Of a DNA stretch of 64,000 bases, positions 17,201 to 27,080 are shown one piece after another (the stretch's first letter is position 1; each line of letters begins with the position of its first letter). The stretch is taken from the NCBI RefSeq assembly GCF_026151205.1, contig NC_087074.1:13469742-13533741 (forward strand), written 5' to 3'. The notes below the pieces were generated by a model that had not been told where the DNA came from, did not search any database, and worked only from the letters and a program-made list of their open reading frames with translations. The stretch is from Bolinopsis microptera (taxonomy: Eukaryota > Ctenophora > Tentaculata > Lobata > Bolinopsidae). The position numbers and the translations under genes are program-made.

Positions 17201-20200
17201 TCGAATTGCATGAAACGTGGATAAAAATGCTTTGCAGAAAAACTTCGAACCTTTTTAGATTGGGGAATACTAAAATCATCAATATTTGAAGTTGGAGTTC
17301 AGTAAATCTCTGCATATTTTAGTAATTAGGAATAGCTTAGCGGAAAGGGCTGAACCTGAAAAAGGTTAACCACACAATATTAGAGTTTCATAACTAATTA
17401 CAATACAGCTTTATCAAATTCCACATAAAGAAACAGCACAAAAGGACCGTTTAAGATCGAACCAATTTTACCAGCTGTATACTATCATTTTATTGATTTC
17501 AATGATCAAAACCTCTCTGTACCGTCAATCTTGCCAATCTATACCGGGTATCTGAATGTACCGGACCTCTTCTTTGCCTCTATAATATTTAGACCCAGTT
17601 GTGCAAGAAATGCGATTTCTCATAGGGGCTTCTTTTAACTGTGCACCTTTTGTCACTCTCGCAAGAGGCCCGGTATTATAGGGGGGTATAGGAAGTGTAA
17701 ATATACCTACCATCATCCACTGTGGCTTTTTTGTGTTGTGAATGCACATGCCGCTTCGTTTGCTATGCAAGATACCTCGAATAACTCCCATATGTCAATG
17801 CCAGGGTCGGGATAGAGCTGGAGATAGCATTGAGAGGTTGCTAGAAATAGCTAGACTTAGAATAAACTGGTGGTAGCTGGGTGGTGCTAGCATGGAGGTA
17901 GCAGAACGTAGCTACACGGGGTTTCATTGGGGTTGGTTATTTTAATGGCCAAAGAGTGCCGGAACTAAACTTACTTAAGATTGCAGTTTAGGGGCAGTGC
18001 AAAGCACGGTGGAGTCAGGGACACAGAGCTACAGTGTAACAGTGCAGGAGTACTGCAAAAGAACAGTGCAAGTGATACAGTCTGCAACAGTAAAACGCCG
18101 AAGAAGGAGATAAGATTGTGGCTGCAGAGGAGGAGAGGAGCAGGAACCTGTTTGTGTTTGGGTTGAAAGAAGAGGAGGAAGAAGAGTTTCCTGCTCTGGT
18201 AACTGCATTTTTGGAAGAGGTGGCCTGGGGTGAGAACTTAATTCCAAGCGACACGGTGGGCTGGAACCAATCAGGTACAGCTATCCGACCTATCAAGATC
18301 ACCGTCCTGAGCTTTGTACCGCTACAATTGACCCCCTAACAATTGACCCCCCGACAATTGACCCCCTATGTAATTACACTGGCGTCAATTGTCGCAAAAT
18401 CTAGGGCTTAGTACGACAATTGACCCCCCGACAATTGACCCCCCATGTAATTACACTGGAGTCAATTGATCGGGTTAGGGTCAGGGTCCTGGGTCAGGGT
18501 TAGGGTTAGGGTTAGGGTTAGGTTTAGGGTTAGGGTTAGGGTTAGGGTTAGGGTTAGGGTCCTGGGTCAGGGTCAGGGTCAGGGTCAGGGTCAGGGTCAG
18601 GGTCAGGGTCAGGGTCAGGATTAATTGTATTAAATTATATTTCCGGGGGTCAATTGTCGGAGGTCAATTGTCGGGGGTCAATTGTCGGGGGGCCAATTGT
18701 CGCCCACCCCTAAGCTTAACAACCTTTCATCATAATCTGATAGCTAGACTTTATTCTAAGTCTAGTTATTTCTAGCAACCTCTCAATGCTATCTCCAGCT
18801 CTATCCCGACCCTGGCAATGACATATGGGGGTTATTCGAGGTATCTTGCATAGCAAACGAAGCGGCATGTGCAATGTGCATTCAAAACACAAAAAAGCCA
18901 CAGTGGATGATGGAAGGTATATTTACACTTCCTATACCCCCCTATAATACCGGGCCTCTTGCGGGAGTGACAAAAGGTGCACAGTTAAAAGAAGCCCCTG
19001 TGAGAAATCGCATTTCTTGCACAACTGGGTCTAATTATTATAGAGGCAAAGAAGAGGTCCGGTACATTCAGATACCCGGTATAGATTGGCAAGATTGACG
19101 GTACAGAGAGGTTTTGATCATTGAAATCAATAAAATGATAGTATACAGCTGGTAAAATTGGTTCGATCTTAAACGGTCCTTTTGTGCTGTTTCTTTATGT
19201 GGAATTTGATAAAGCTGTATTGTAATTAGTTATAAAACTCTAATATTGTGTGGTTAACGTTTTTCAGGTTCAGCCCTTTCCGCTAAGCTATTCCTAATTA
19301 CTAAAATATGCAGAGATTTACTGAACTCCAACTTCAAATATTGATGATTTTAGTATTCCCCAATCTAAAAAGGTTCGAAGTTTTTCTGCAAAGCATTTTT
19401 ATCCACGTTTCATGCAATTCGATCACTTTTGGCGGAAATTTTTTTTTCAAATTTTCGAAATTTTTATAAGTCTCGAAAAAAATTTGTAAGTGAAAAAGTT
19501 TTGAAGTTTTTCTAAAAACTACATTTCTCCGTGTTTCAAACGATTTTAATCATTTTGAGCCAATAAAAATTTTTCACTTTTTTTGGTAATTAACTAATTG
19601 GTAATTATCTAATTAGCTGATTGTCCGATGTAAAAATTTTTCTTATAAAAGTTTTACTCCTTGATAAGATAAACATTCTAGGTTAATTTCCAGCCTTCTA
19701 CGACGTTCACAACTAAAGATATTTGGCAAACTAGAAAGGTGGTACAAAGGTGGTAAAAAGTGGTAAAAAGTGGTGTTTCTGTCGAGAAACAAAATTGGTG
19801 ACAAGTCTAATTATGTTCGTAGGGGTTCTAACTACCATATTCCGTTGCTAAATCCTTGTGAACATTTAAATCCAACGGAACCCTTAAATCGACCACTTTT
19901 CCCCTTACTATATTAAAAAAACAACAACAAAAACTCTAATATCTCCCTTTTCAGTGGGAATTGCCGAGCCTGCGAGACGAAAAGCACTTCCTGCTTGGAT
20001 ACGCGATGGTCTAAGTAAAATTGACAAGGGTAAAGTTGATAACACCGAGTTGACGAGACGACCTAAAGCTACCGACGTGACAGGATTTGATGCGATGATT
20101 AACAGAGGGAGTACAGCTGCTATACAGAGAAACAAAATCAGTGGTTACAGTGTCCTTGCTGACTCTGATGCTAGCTCAGCTGACGAAAAGGTTCGGATTA

Positions 20201-23200
20201 TTGAATAGTTTTCATGTTATTGTTCCCTGGTAGTTAAATTAATCCATAGGTAAATGGTTAGAATGTTCATCTGCTGGACTCATCAGGGTTGAGCAGGGCA
20301 AGAGGTCTTGAGTTATTATACCAATGGTCATGTAAATGATATGGGAGGTAAGTCGATTCTGCGAATATTCTTGCACGAATAAAACACACATTGCGCGGCG
20401 CGCGCAAAGTCTACAAAAGCACACAATTTTTATACCGTTTTGCATATAAAGTACAACTTTCTAGTCGGCAGTAAAGCTCGCGCGTACACGCGAACAGCCG
20501 TGTACACACGAACGAAATTTGGTTACGTATGTACGGTATAACTCCGCGTTACAATACAAAAAATAGTCACGAACCTTGATGGTTTAACTTCTCGTTAACC
20601 CGGCCCGAGAGAAATTGAACTAATTTATCAATAGTTCAAGCGGCGCTCAGCCTGTCATTCCGCCGCATCTCTATGTTTATGAACATAATAGCCTGTCAGC
20701 AACTGTCAGCAAGACCCCCCCCCCCCCCCCTAATGAATTCAGCATTTACCAGACCACCCCTCCCCCTTAATACATACCCCTTCCCGTCAGCCTGCGAGGG
20801 GTCCAGGTATATAAATGCTTACGGGAGGTCTAGGTAGGAAAATTAATATGTGATTGATTGTAACACTAAAGTACTAATATTAAGGAAATTAGTGAAGTTT
20901 TATTTTTAATTAAATTTATTTGAAGCAACAATTTTTGGCAAAATTCAGCAAGGCTCAGCATTTCCAAACCCCCTCCCCCCTCGGCTGCTGACGTCACATG
21001 TGAACGCTCCCTAAGACATGCTTAGGAGTGATCTTGAATCTTGATAGATCTTTTGTAAGGTGTAACAAGAGTATTTTGACCCGATCCAGGGGATTTTCTA
21101 ATCTGCTCAGAGACATGTACCTTGCCTTTTGTAGGATGTAATTACAAGGTACGAAAACGAAACGAAACGAAACACCGTATTTACTACCCCGCTCTTATGC
21201 GACAAAGATATTGCATAAAATATACTTAAATAATTTACACAATACGGTGCCCATGTCTGAGCGGCTCTCCAAAAAAACTTTCTCTCTTCCTCAGAGCAGA
21301 AAGTTTTTTTTTTTAATATATAAACTGGGGTCTCATAAAAATTTAAGAACCAATGTACTTTATTTCACACAAAAACTTTACAAATATGTCACATATAAGG
21401 TTTAAAAACTACCAAGACGCGTGCCGAGTTAGACTCGTCAACGGTCTTATATAATTAGAATTTTTACGAGTATCACCCGTTAAGGTAAACAAAAGAAACA
21501 CTTCATAATTACATATCGTTCACTCTGATATCTTTTCCTCACAACAAATAATACCACTTCTGATATAATATCGTCTCTTCAAGTCCTTCTTTGCCTTACC
21601 TTTCATCTCCAAAACGAGCAGATGTTGTCTGGCTTGCTCTTCAGGTGACCGATCTGGAGAAATGTAAACTGTTTTGTGGTGCTGACTCCGTCTCAGGTTC
21701 TTCGATTTCAATAATATCTCGTGGACATAATTGGAATTTGTGACCGATATTTTGATAGGTCTGGTCTTGTCGGCTGATCTCATTCCAATCCTGACAGCTT
21801 CATACCGTGGTTTCACTTCGATCTGTTCAAACAGTTCGTTGGCAAACTTGACATCAGGTCGAAAGGTCTTACTAGTTTAATAGGAGTATCCAGGTACATT
21901 TTCTGAGAAATAAAATCCTATGGTGTCAGGATAGCTTGACTACCTGAATGTTATTACAAACAACTTTCCGTGCCATTAGAAAAATTGTTCGGAACCAAAA
22001 CATTAAATTCTACGTGTGAAATGTCGCCCGATGTGGACGAATATACTCCCAGTGTCTATTGGATGTTGAAAGAATTTTCAAAGTTTGACAAACATGTAAC
22101 ATATTTCTCATAACTTACATCACTTTTTTTAGGAAGTTGAATCAGAAGATGAGCCAGATGAAATAAAACCTAAAATGGATCCTGTAAGTGTGAATATTTT
22201 GCAAGATTCTTACTAAAATCATAACCGTTGCGTTGTGAACGCTTAATGTACAATGCAATACATACAATATGTATATTATATCCTTTTCGTTTAGAGTACC
22301 ACCTAGATGAAACGTAATATCAAGTACTCTGACCTAGTTACCCACGTACCATTGTTAAACACTAGGTGTGAAAGCCATCACAACACACCAGGTGCCTGTA
22401 CCGTGCCTACACCGTCTTTGTAACCGAACTTACAGAACATACTGTATTCAGGTGCTGTTTGTGAAACGTTCTCTGACTGAGATACTGCTGGAGGTGACCA
22501 ACTCTGAACTTAAGGCGATTGTTATGGAGTGCATTCAGCAGCAGCAAGGTTTGTTTGTTTGAATGATTTAGTGGTTTGTTTTCGAGTTATTTGCTGGTCA
22601 ATGCCCATGTGGTTTCAATGGTGTATTTGATGGGATTATTACTTAGGATATAACGATTATTACAGAATGCAACAAAATTTGTGCTTTAATGACGAGTACT
22701 TCTATTAAGTTGCCGAAATACAGATGCTTACATTGAGAATCTGACTATTAGGATAAGCTACATAGTCGTAGCAGTTAGCAATGCCTAAATAGTCTTATAT
22801 TTAGCGTACTCGTTTAAAGAAATAACTCGTTGCTTTAACTCAGTCTCTATGTTTGTTTTGAATTGTACATTTCTCAGCTTTGTGCTTTACTTGAACTTTC
22901 TTTCAGCTATTAGGCAACTGGATGAATTGTGCAAGAGTAAAGTAAAAAATGGATCTAATGGAATAGGTGAGCATCGATTTTTCAGCTTGAAGACATTTTT
23001 GTATTTCATCCTCATTGATTTTGAACAAATTTTATAACATTATCGGTCGTAATAACACAATAACTTGAAACTACATTGTGACAGTAACATATTTTCAGAT
23101 CTAGTGTCATACAAAAACCAGTCAAGCTCGGACTCTGACAGTTCGTCTGATAGTTCCAGCTCGGACAGCAATGATCGGCAGAAGAAGTTGTCCGCTAGTT

Positions 23201-24447
23201 CGCCTCCCGTCCCTCTTACTCCTATCAGTTTAAAGTTAGACTCCAACAAGGAAAACTCTTCGGCAAAACGTAGACAATCAAAATCATCTCCGACTGATTC
23301 CAAATCGAGGAAAGAATCAGAGAGTAAGCCCTCTAAGTCTGAGAAAGTTAAAAACTCGGATAAATCCAAAAGCGAAGGCAAATTGTCGACTCCAAAACAG
23401 AAAACGTCTAAAAAATCGTCACGCGATGAAAAGACCGAATCTCGTCATCGCAGCCCAGATGAAAGTCGTAAGAGAAAAAAGTCTCGTCGGTCGTCTTCTT
23501 CCTCAGATGATGAAGAAAAATCTTCACGTCGGTCAAAACCGGATAAGGAAAAGAAGGAGAAGAAGGAAAAATCCTCAAAACGTGAGAGTAAGAAAGATGA
23601 TAAGTCAAAAAGTAAAGAAGAAAGAAAATCTAAGAAAGAAGATAAAACCTCTAAGAAAGAGAAGATAAAAGAACTTAACAAGAAGATAGAGAAAGCAACC
23701 AAGGAAGTCGAAAAGAAGACCAAATCGTCAAAAAAGCGTCGCTCACCATCCTCATCCTCGTCTCGGAGTGGCTCATCATCAGATAGGAAAACTAAAAAGA
23801 AGACAAAAACTCGAAAGAAGAAAGACAGCTCTTCATCATCAGACTACGGTTACAAGTACTCCTCTCCCTCGCCCGACAAGAAACACAAGACAAGGTTAGT
23901 ACACCACTCTTGGATCGAGGGCCCTACGCGGTTTGATAGGTTTGTTTGGATGTGATGTGTGGTACATATTCTTCGCAACGGTAATACTAGGGCTTGAATA
24001 AAATTTCCTCATTTTCCACAAATCCTATTTTTGTTGACATAAATCATGTATGAGCATGACATGCTCAATGTTTTTATTCGCGAAAATGAAGCGCTTATAT
24101 TGGCCTTTGAGTATGTGACTGATGCTTTTTGCTACTGCAAGACCACAATGCGACTAACGTCTCCTAAAATTTACCAATGCCACAAGAAGATCCATGCATC
24201 ACAACTGCACTATCATTATTCATTGTGTACATATGAAATTTTAGTACAGCTCTAATCGGGGATTCTGGGCATTTTAACGGAATTCGTTTCCCTTCTATGT
24301 TCTATAACACTCATGTACACTAATAGTAATAAAAAACTTCAAATAAATTTGAAGTAATACTGGGAATACTGCCCCGTTGATTTAGTGATAAAGATATTAA
24401 TAGAGATGAGATGATTGTTGATAATTTCAATTTACAGGAAACGCTGA
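14247..24447 (+). CDS. PNISR: PNISR orthologue, 11 coding exons
   Basis: PNISR (PNN-interacting serine/arginine-rich protein) is a nuclear speckle protein tied to splicing. Exons, all GT-AG: 14247-14295, 14929-15088, 15261-15315, 15371-15661, 16085-16187, 19955-20190, 22133-22183, 22452-22548, 22907-22966, 23099-23894, 24438-24447. They sum to 1908 nt, 635 residues plus stop, and every junction keeps phase. Family hallmarks: MW start, VDWAAKAAAWAQ (human has DWAALAQAW), RRKALPAWIRDGL at 227-239 (human RRTLPAWIREGL), SLTEILLEVT at 322-331 (human LLTEILLDVT), and a long Ser/Lys/Arg-rich tail from about 370. A run of ten prolines sits in exon 2, and exon 4 is Gly/Tyr/Gln-rich. The tail is KS-rich rather than RS-rich and ends KTRKR. 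The donor after exon 6 (AAAG/GTTCGG) is weak and exon 11 contributes only three residues, so these two are the least certain. Confidence 0.9.
16243..16320. mobile_element. 78-bp hairpin MITE in PNISR intron 5
   Basis: Two 27-bp inverted arms (16243-16269 and 16294-16320) differ at one position and enclose a 24-bp loop. The arm core is GGGGCCATCCATAAATTACG. It is too small to encode anything and is best read as a residual or minimal inverted-repeat element. Confidence 0.8.
16746..17867 (+). repeat. Left arm of 1.1-kb inverted repeat in PNISR intron 5
   Basis: The arm is the reverse complement of 18750-19912, with small indels (for example, an extra poly-T stretch near 19441-19470 in the right arm) and point differences. 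It includes TGGTAAAAAG-type repeats at its outer part and, on the minus strand, an 88-residue open frame (17525-17791) also present in the other arm. I do not recognise that peptide and do not call it a gene. Confidence 0.9.
17868..18117 (+). other. Inner spacer of the foldback, before the ORF1-like fragment
   Basis: These 250 bp have no counterpart in the right half of the foldback. They are moderately GC-rich, contain several ACAGTGCA-type short repeats (18030-18090), and lead into the LINE ORF1-like fragment. They may be that LINE's 5' UTR. Confidence 0.4.
18118..18312 (+). pseudogene. LINE ORF1-like fragment (L1/Tx1-type RNA-binding protein)
   Basis: The frame reads EEERSRNLFVFGLKEE, an acidic run, then VTAFLEEV and RPIKIT. 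This matches the RRM-like region of ORF1 proteins found with many invertebrate LINEs (RNLFVFGL..., then RPIKV). It is cut off where the CAATTGACCCC repeats start. A downstream portion of the same kind of protein lies on the opposite strand at 21520-21874. Confidence 0.6.
18313..18470 (+). repeat. Direct repeats of a CAATTGACCCCC motif
   Basis: The motif ACAATTGACCCCC recurs about five times here, partly within a larger duplication that also repeats ATGTAATTACACTGG(C/A)GTCAATTG. The same motif returns in inverted orientation at 18643-18705, on the far side of the telomere-like tract. Confidence 0.85.
18471..18620 (+). repeat. Interstitial telomere-like tract (TTAGGG/TCAGGG)
   Basis: Contains about ten TTAGGG units, one TTTAGGG variant and about ten TCAGGG units, with two GTCCTGGG interruptions. 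TTAGGG is the canonical metazoan telomere repeat. Here it lies inside the spacer of a foldback in a PNISR intron. Confidence 0.9.
18643..18705 (-). repeat. Inverted CAATTGACCCCC motifs
   Basis: Four GGGGGTCAATTGTC-type units (one with GGCC) mirror the repeats at 18313-18470, making the centre of the foldback itself symmetrical. Confidence 0.8.
18750..19912 (-). repeat. Right arm of 1.1-kb inverted repeat in PNISR intron 5
   Basis: Reverse complement of 16746-17867. The outer end reaches to within about 40 bp of the exon 6 acceptor at 19954. It contains the partner of the left-arm open frame (18874-19098), with a handful of substitutions. Confidence 0.9.
20243..20335 (+). repeat. Possible tRNA-derived SINE head
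   Basis: An A-box-like AAATGGTTAGAATG is followed at tRNA-like distance by GGTCTTGAGTTATTATACC, which resembles a degenerate B-box. The stems are poor, so it is not a functional tRNA. The call is tentative. Confidence 0.25.
20336..21406. other. PNISR intron 6, noncoding with low-complexity tracts
   Basis: No coding sequence seen. Contains GCGCGGCGCGCGC (near 20394), a 16-base C run (20715-20730), and a GAAAC microsatellite near 21155-21172. Confidence 0.5.
21407..21486 (-). repeat. Dispersed repeat, third copy (inverted)
   Basis: Reverse-complement relative of the units at 25205-25286 and 25796-25860: it ends ACGAGTATCACCCGTTAA, the complement of their TTAACGGGTGATACTCGT start, and carries the same CGAGT-CCA-ACTCG type hairpin in degenerate form. 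Confidence 0.65.
21520..21874 (-). pseudogene. LINE ORF1-like C-terminal fragment in PNISR intron 6
   Basis: The minus-strand frame includes RPIKISVTNS, SKNLRRSQHHKTVYISPDRS and EEQARQHLLVLEMK, the usual order in L1/Tx1-like ORF1 proteins of invertebrates (RPIKV, a LR...KTVYLSPDRTPEER block, then a basic segment). It is antisense to PNISR and bounded upstream by a stop near 21875. Degenerate and partial. Confidence 0.6.
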
Positions 24448-25196
24448 GTAAAGTAGAGTATACTAGAGATCAGAGACTAGTAAACATAATCATATATTCG
24501 AAATTGATTTAAAGTTACACACGTTTTTATTTAGTTGAGCTGCTGAGGTTGATTCTTTGTCAATATTTTTGATGTATCTGTGATGGTTGTTTGTTAATTT
24601 TTATTCAATTTATCCAAGACTTTCATTTCTTCTGTGTGATGTAATTGAAATAATAGGATATTAAGAGAAATTAAACCTTCTGTGATAAATGGATACGTAA
24701 TCAGCGGAGGGGGAGGGGTTTCCAAATGATAATTTTGGTCACACAATAGCTAGCTATGTGTAAAACTGTTTACGGAGGGGGAGGAAGGTTAAAACTCGTC
24801 CAAAAAGTGATTATTCATCTGAAGTTGCTGATCTGAAATTTAAATTAAAATTGCTCCTAGTTAACCCCTCAAATTGAAAGGATGGGGAATAGTAGACTTT
24901 TTGGACCAGAACTAGCTTCAATTCAGCAAACAATAACGTAAGCATACTATACTTCTTGATGAGTTGATTGATGATGTCAATCCTTCCAGATCGTTGCTCT
25001 GCGAATTAACAGAGCAATGATCCCTTCGTTCAATTCCTATCGATGTGAAGTAAGATAGATAGTTTGCGCGGCGAAGTTCTCCAAGCATACGTCTGGACGT
25101 GAATTACAAATGAAAGAAACGTTAAGCATATTATGACTGATATACCAAAAGGAACAACAACATTTGACTCGGGGTTAAATTATGTGTTATTGGTTA
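24448..25196. other. PNISR 3' UTR and intergenic DNA
   Basis: Holds the PNISR 3' UTR. No AATAAA is seen in the first 250 bp. Two GGAGGGGGAGG-type tracts (24705-24785) and a hairpin near 25000-25016 (GCTCTGCGAATTAACAGAGC) are the only notable items. Confidence 0.4.
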
Positions 25197-25204
25197 TGTG
25201 TTAT

Positions 25205-25286
25205 GGGTTAACGGGTGATACTCGTAAAATATCTGTTCCATATATTGGACCATCGACGAGTCCAACTCGGTGCGCGTCCTGGTAGG
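25205..25286 (+). repeat. Dispersed repeat, copy 1
   Basis: Starts TTAACGGGTGATACTCGTAA, contains the hairpin CGAGTCCAACTCG and ends GCGCGTCCTGGTA. A direct copy lies at 25796-25860. Confidence 0.75.
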
Positions 25287-25795
25287 TTGTAAACCTACAA
25301 ATTATGGGGGGTAAAAATATGGACTGTTATAAATATGGTTCTTTGGCCCGAAAAGGACCGAAGGCCGTAACCCAGAAAACCTTACCGCCTGCTGGGCTCG
25401 CTAGAGGTGATAGATTTTCAACAGCACATTTGTCGTCGTGCGTCACGTCAATTTTACCTTTCGCACGCTGCATTGAGCCTAGTAGTCATGACAACGACAT
25501 TACTTTGCAAAGTTTAAAAGCTGTGATCTTTTCTTTAGCCCAAAATCAAACTTTTCGGTTTAATTCAGAATCTAAGTTGTCCCAACATATGACAACAGTT
25601 TTGTAAGCTAACCAATTTTTGTTAGAGAAACAAATTTTGTGCTGGCGGAAATTAGCGCTAAAAAACCATCCTACAGTCGGCACGCGAGGCTCACTGTCAA
25701 TGGCGCACTACCTATACTTTTAGAAATTAATCTCGAAGCTAGCATGTAGCAACGAGTGTGGAGTGATTTAGCATTTTTATAGAGTGTGTACTAAA
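25287..25795. other. Segment between two direct repeats
   Basis: About 510 bp lie between two direct copies of the dispersed repeat. A 100-residue open frame on the plus strand (25304-25606) has no recognisable family and no splice context. I treat it as chance within a repeat. Confidence 0.4.
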
Positions 25796-25860
25796 ATTAA
25801 CGGGTGATACTCGTAAAATATTTGTTGATCCATCGAGTCCAACTCGGCGCGCGTCCTGGT
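25796..25860 (+). repeat. Dispersed repeat, copy 2
   Basis: Same order as 25205-25286, with a shorter middle; it leads directly into the palindromic element at 25857. Confidence 0.75.
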
Positions 25861-26369
25861 ACGGTGTACGAGGAGGGCCACTAATAAAAAATATAGCACT
25901 TTCGAAAAAATATACATTTTTTAGTATGAAATATATAGAAAATATAGAAAATATAGAAAATATATAAAATATAGAAAATATAGAAAATATATAAAATATA
26001 TAAAATATACAAAATATATAAAATATACAAAATATATAAAATATACAAAATATATAAAATATATAAAATATATAAAATATACAAAATATATAAAATATAC
26101 AAAATATATAAAATATACAAAATATATAAAATATACAAAATATATAAAATATACAAAATATATAAAATATATAAAATATATAAAATATACAAAATATATA
26201 AAATATACAAAATATATAAAATATAGCATTTATAAAAAAACATACTTTTTTTAAAAACGTACATTTTTGTAAAACGTACATTTTTTGTAAAACGTATATT
26301 TTTTAGTGGCCCTCCTCGTACGACTCGTGTACGAAAAGGGCCACTAAAAACGTACGTGATACGCGCGCA
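25857..26369 (+). mobile_element. Palindromic element with microsatellite core, copy A
   Basis: Terminal inverted repeats GTACGAGGAGGGCCACTA (25866-25883) and its complement (26304-26321) enclose AT-rich arms and an 18-bp-periodic array (about 25935-26223). A further partly matching copy of the terminal motif, with GAAAAGGG instead of GAGGAGGG, follows at 26329-26346. The reverse complement of the whole unit lies at 34542-35062. It encodes no credible protein: the long frames are microsatellite translations. Confidence 0.88.
25935..26223. repeat. 9/18-bp AT microsatellite array
   Basis: The unit is TATAAAATA, with TACAAAATA alternating to give an 18-bp period over much of the array, and TAGAAAATA at the left end. 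A matching inverted array occupies about 34690-34985. Confidence 0.92.
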
Positions 26370-27080
26370 TTTATATAGGAAATGGCAAGCCCTAAATCGC
26401 AAAAAATCACTTTATTTTTATTGTGCGCATTGCCATAACTATTTACAGATTTGGTCAATTTGAAAACTGTTTTCATCACGTTGTTCCTTATGAACAAATA
26501 AAAGTTCGCATATCAATTTCCACTAGGTTTGACTAATTTATGTGCCTCTAGACTCATCTAACCATGTTCCTCGTGCAAAATAGTCAAGAGTAGCCAAATA
26601 AATACAAATTTAGGGTAATTAACTAATTAAGGGGTCAGGAATCGACATTTTCGATCAGCAGGGGACTGCGCGCTCACTGAAACTGTGTTATTTTTTTTTG
26701 ACGATTTAGGGTTGGCTACAATAGCCCTGATACTTCGCGCGCGCAGCGCTGAGCGCGCGAGTCTACATGCGCCAGACACAGATCAGGGGCTGCCAACTGA
26801 CTTTTGCGCGCGGCTTGGACCCCAGATATACCAGGGTCTTGCCCGTGGAATTCACGGATCCGGGTCTAGCATTTTTAAATTTTTTACATTATTAAATGTA
26901 TCTTTGATTTCTTTCTTGAAGTAGACCGGACTGGATTTGGACGCCGAACATGATGCCGTACACCATTTGTTTCTATTTCGCTTCCCTAATACACAATTTT
27001 ACTCCCAAAATGCAGCACGATAATCGTATGTGTTTGATTGCTCGCGCACAACAGTTCATATGCAACACTTGGTTCTTACC
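26370..27080. other. Noncoding DNA before the garbled block
   Basis: No gene seen. A GC-rich stretch with GCGCGCGCAGCGC near 26738 lies within weakly inverted sequence (TTGGCTACAATAGCCCTGAT at 26713 against ATCAGGGGCTGCCAA at 26787). Confidence 0.4.

Noticed and set aside
17525..17791. Open frame shared by both arms of the intron 5 foldback (also 18874-19098)
   Set aside because: Shared because the arms are copies; no recognisable domain and no regulatory context.
23408..23723. Antisense Ser/Phe-rich frames and a shifted Lys/Arg-rich frame in PNISR exon 10
   Set aside because: Consequences of the low-complexity Ser/Lys codons of the true frame.
25304..25606. 100-residue frame between direct repeats
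   Set aside because: No family similarity, no splice or promoter context, and located inside repeated DNA.
25739..26402. Open frames of alternating Tyr-Ile-Phe-Cys repeats, also at 34457-35143
   Set aside because: Translations of an 18-bp AT microsatellite; no stop codons occur in three frames simply because of the repeat.
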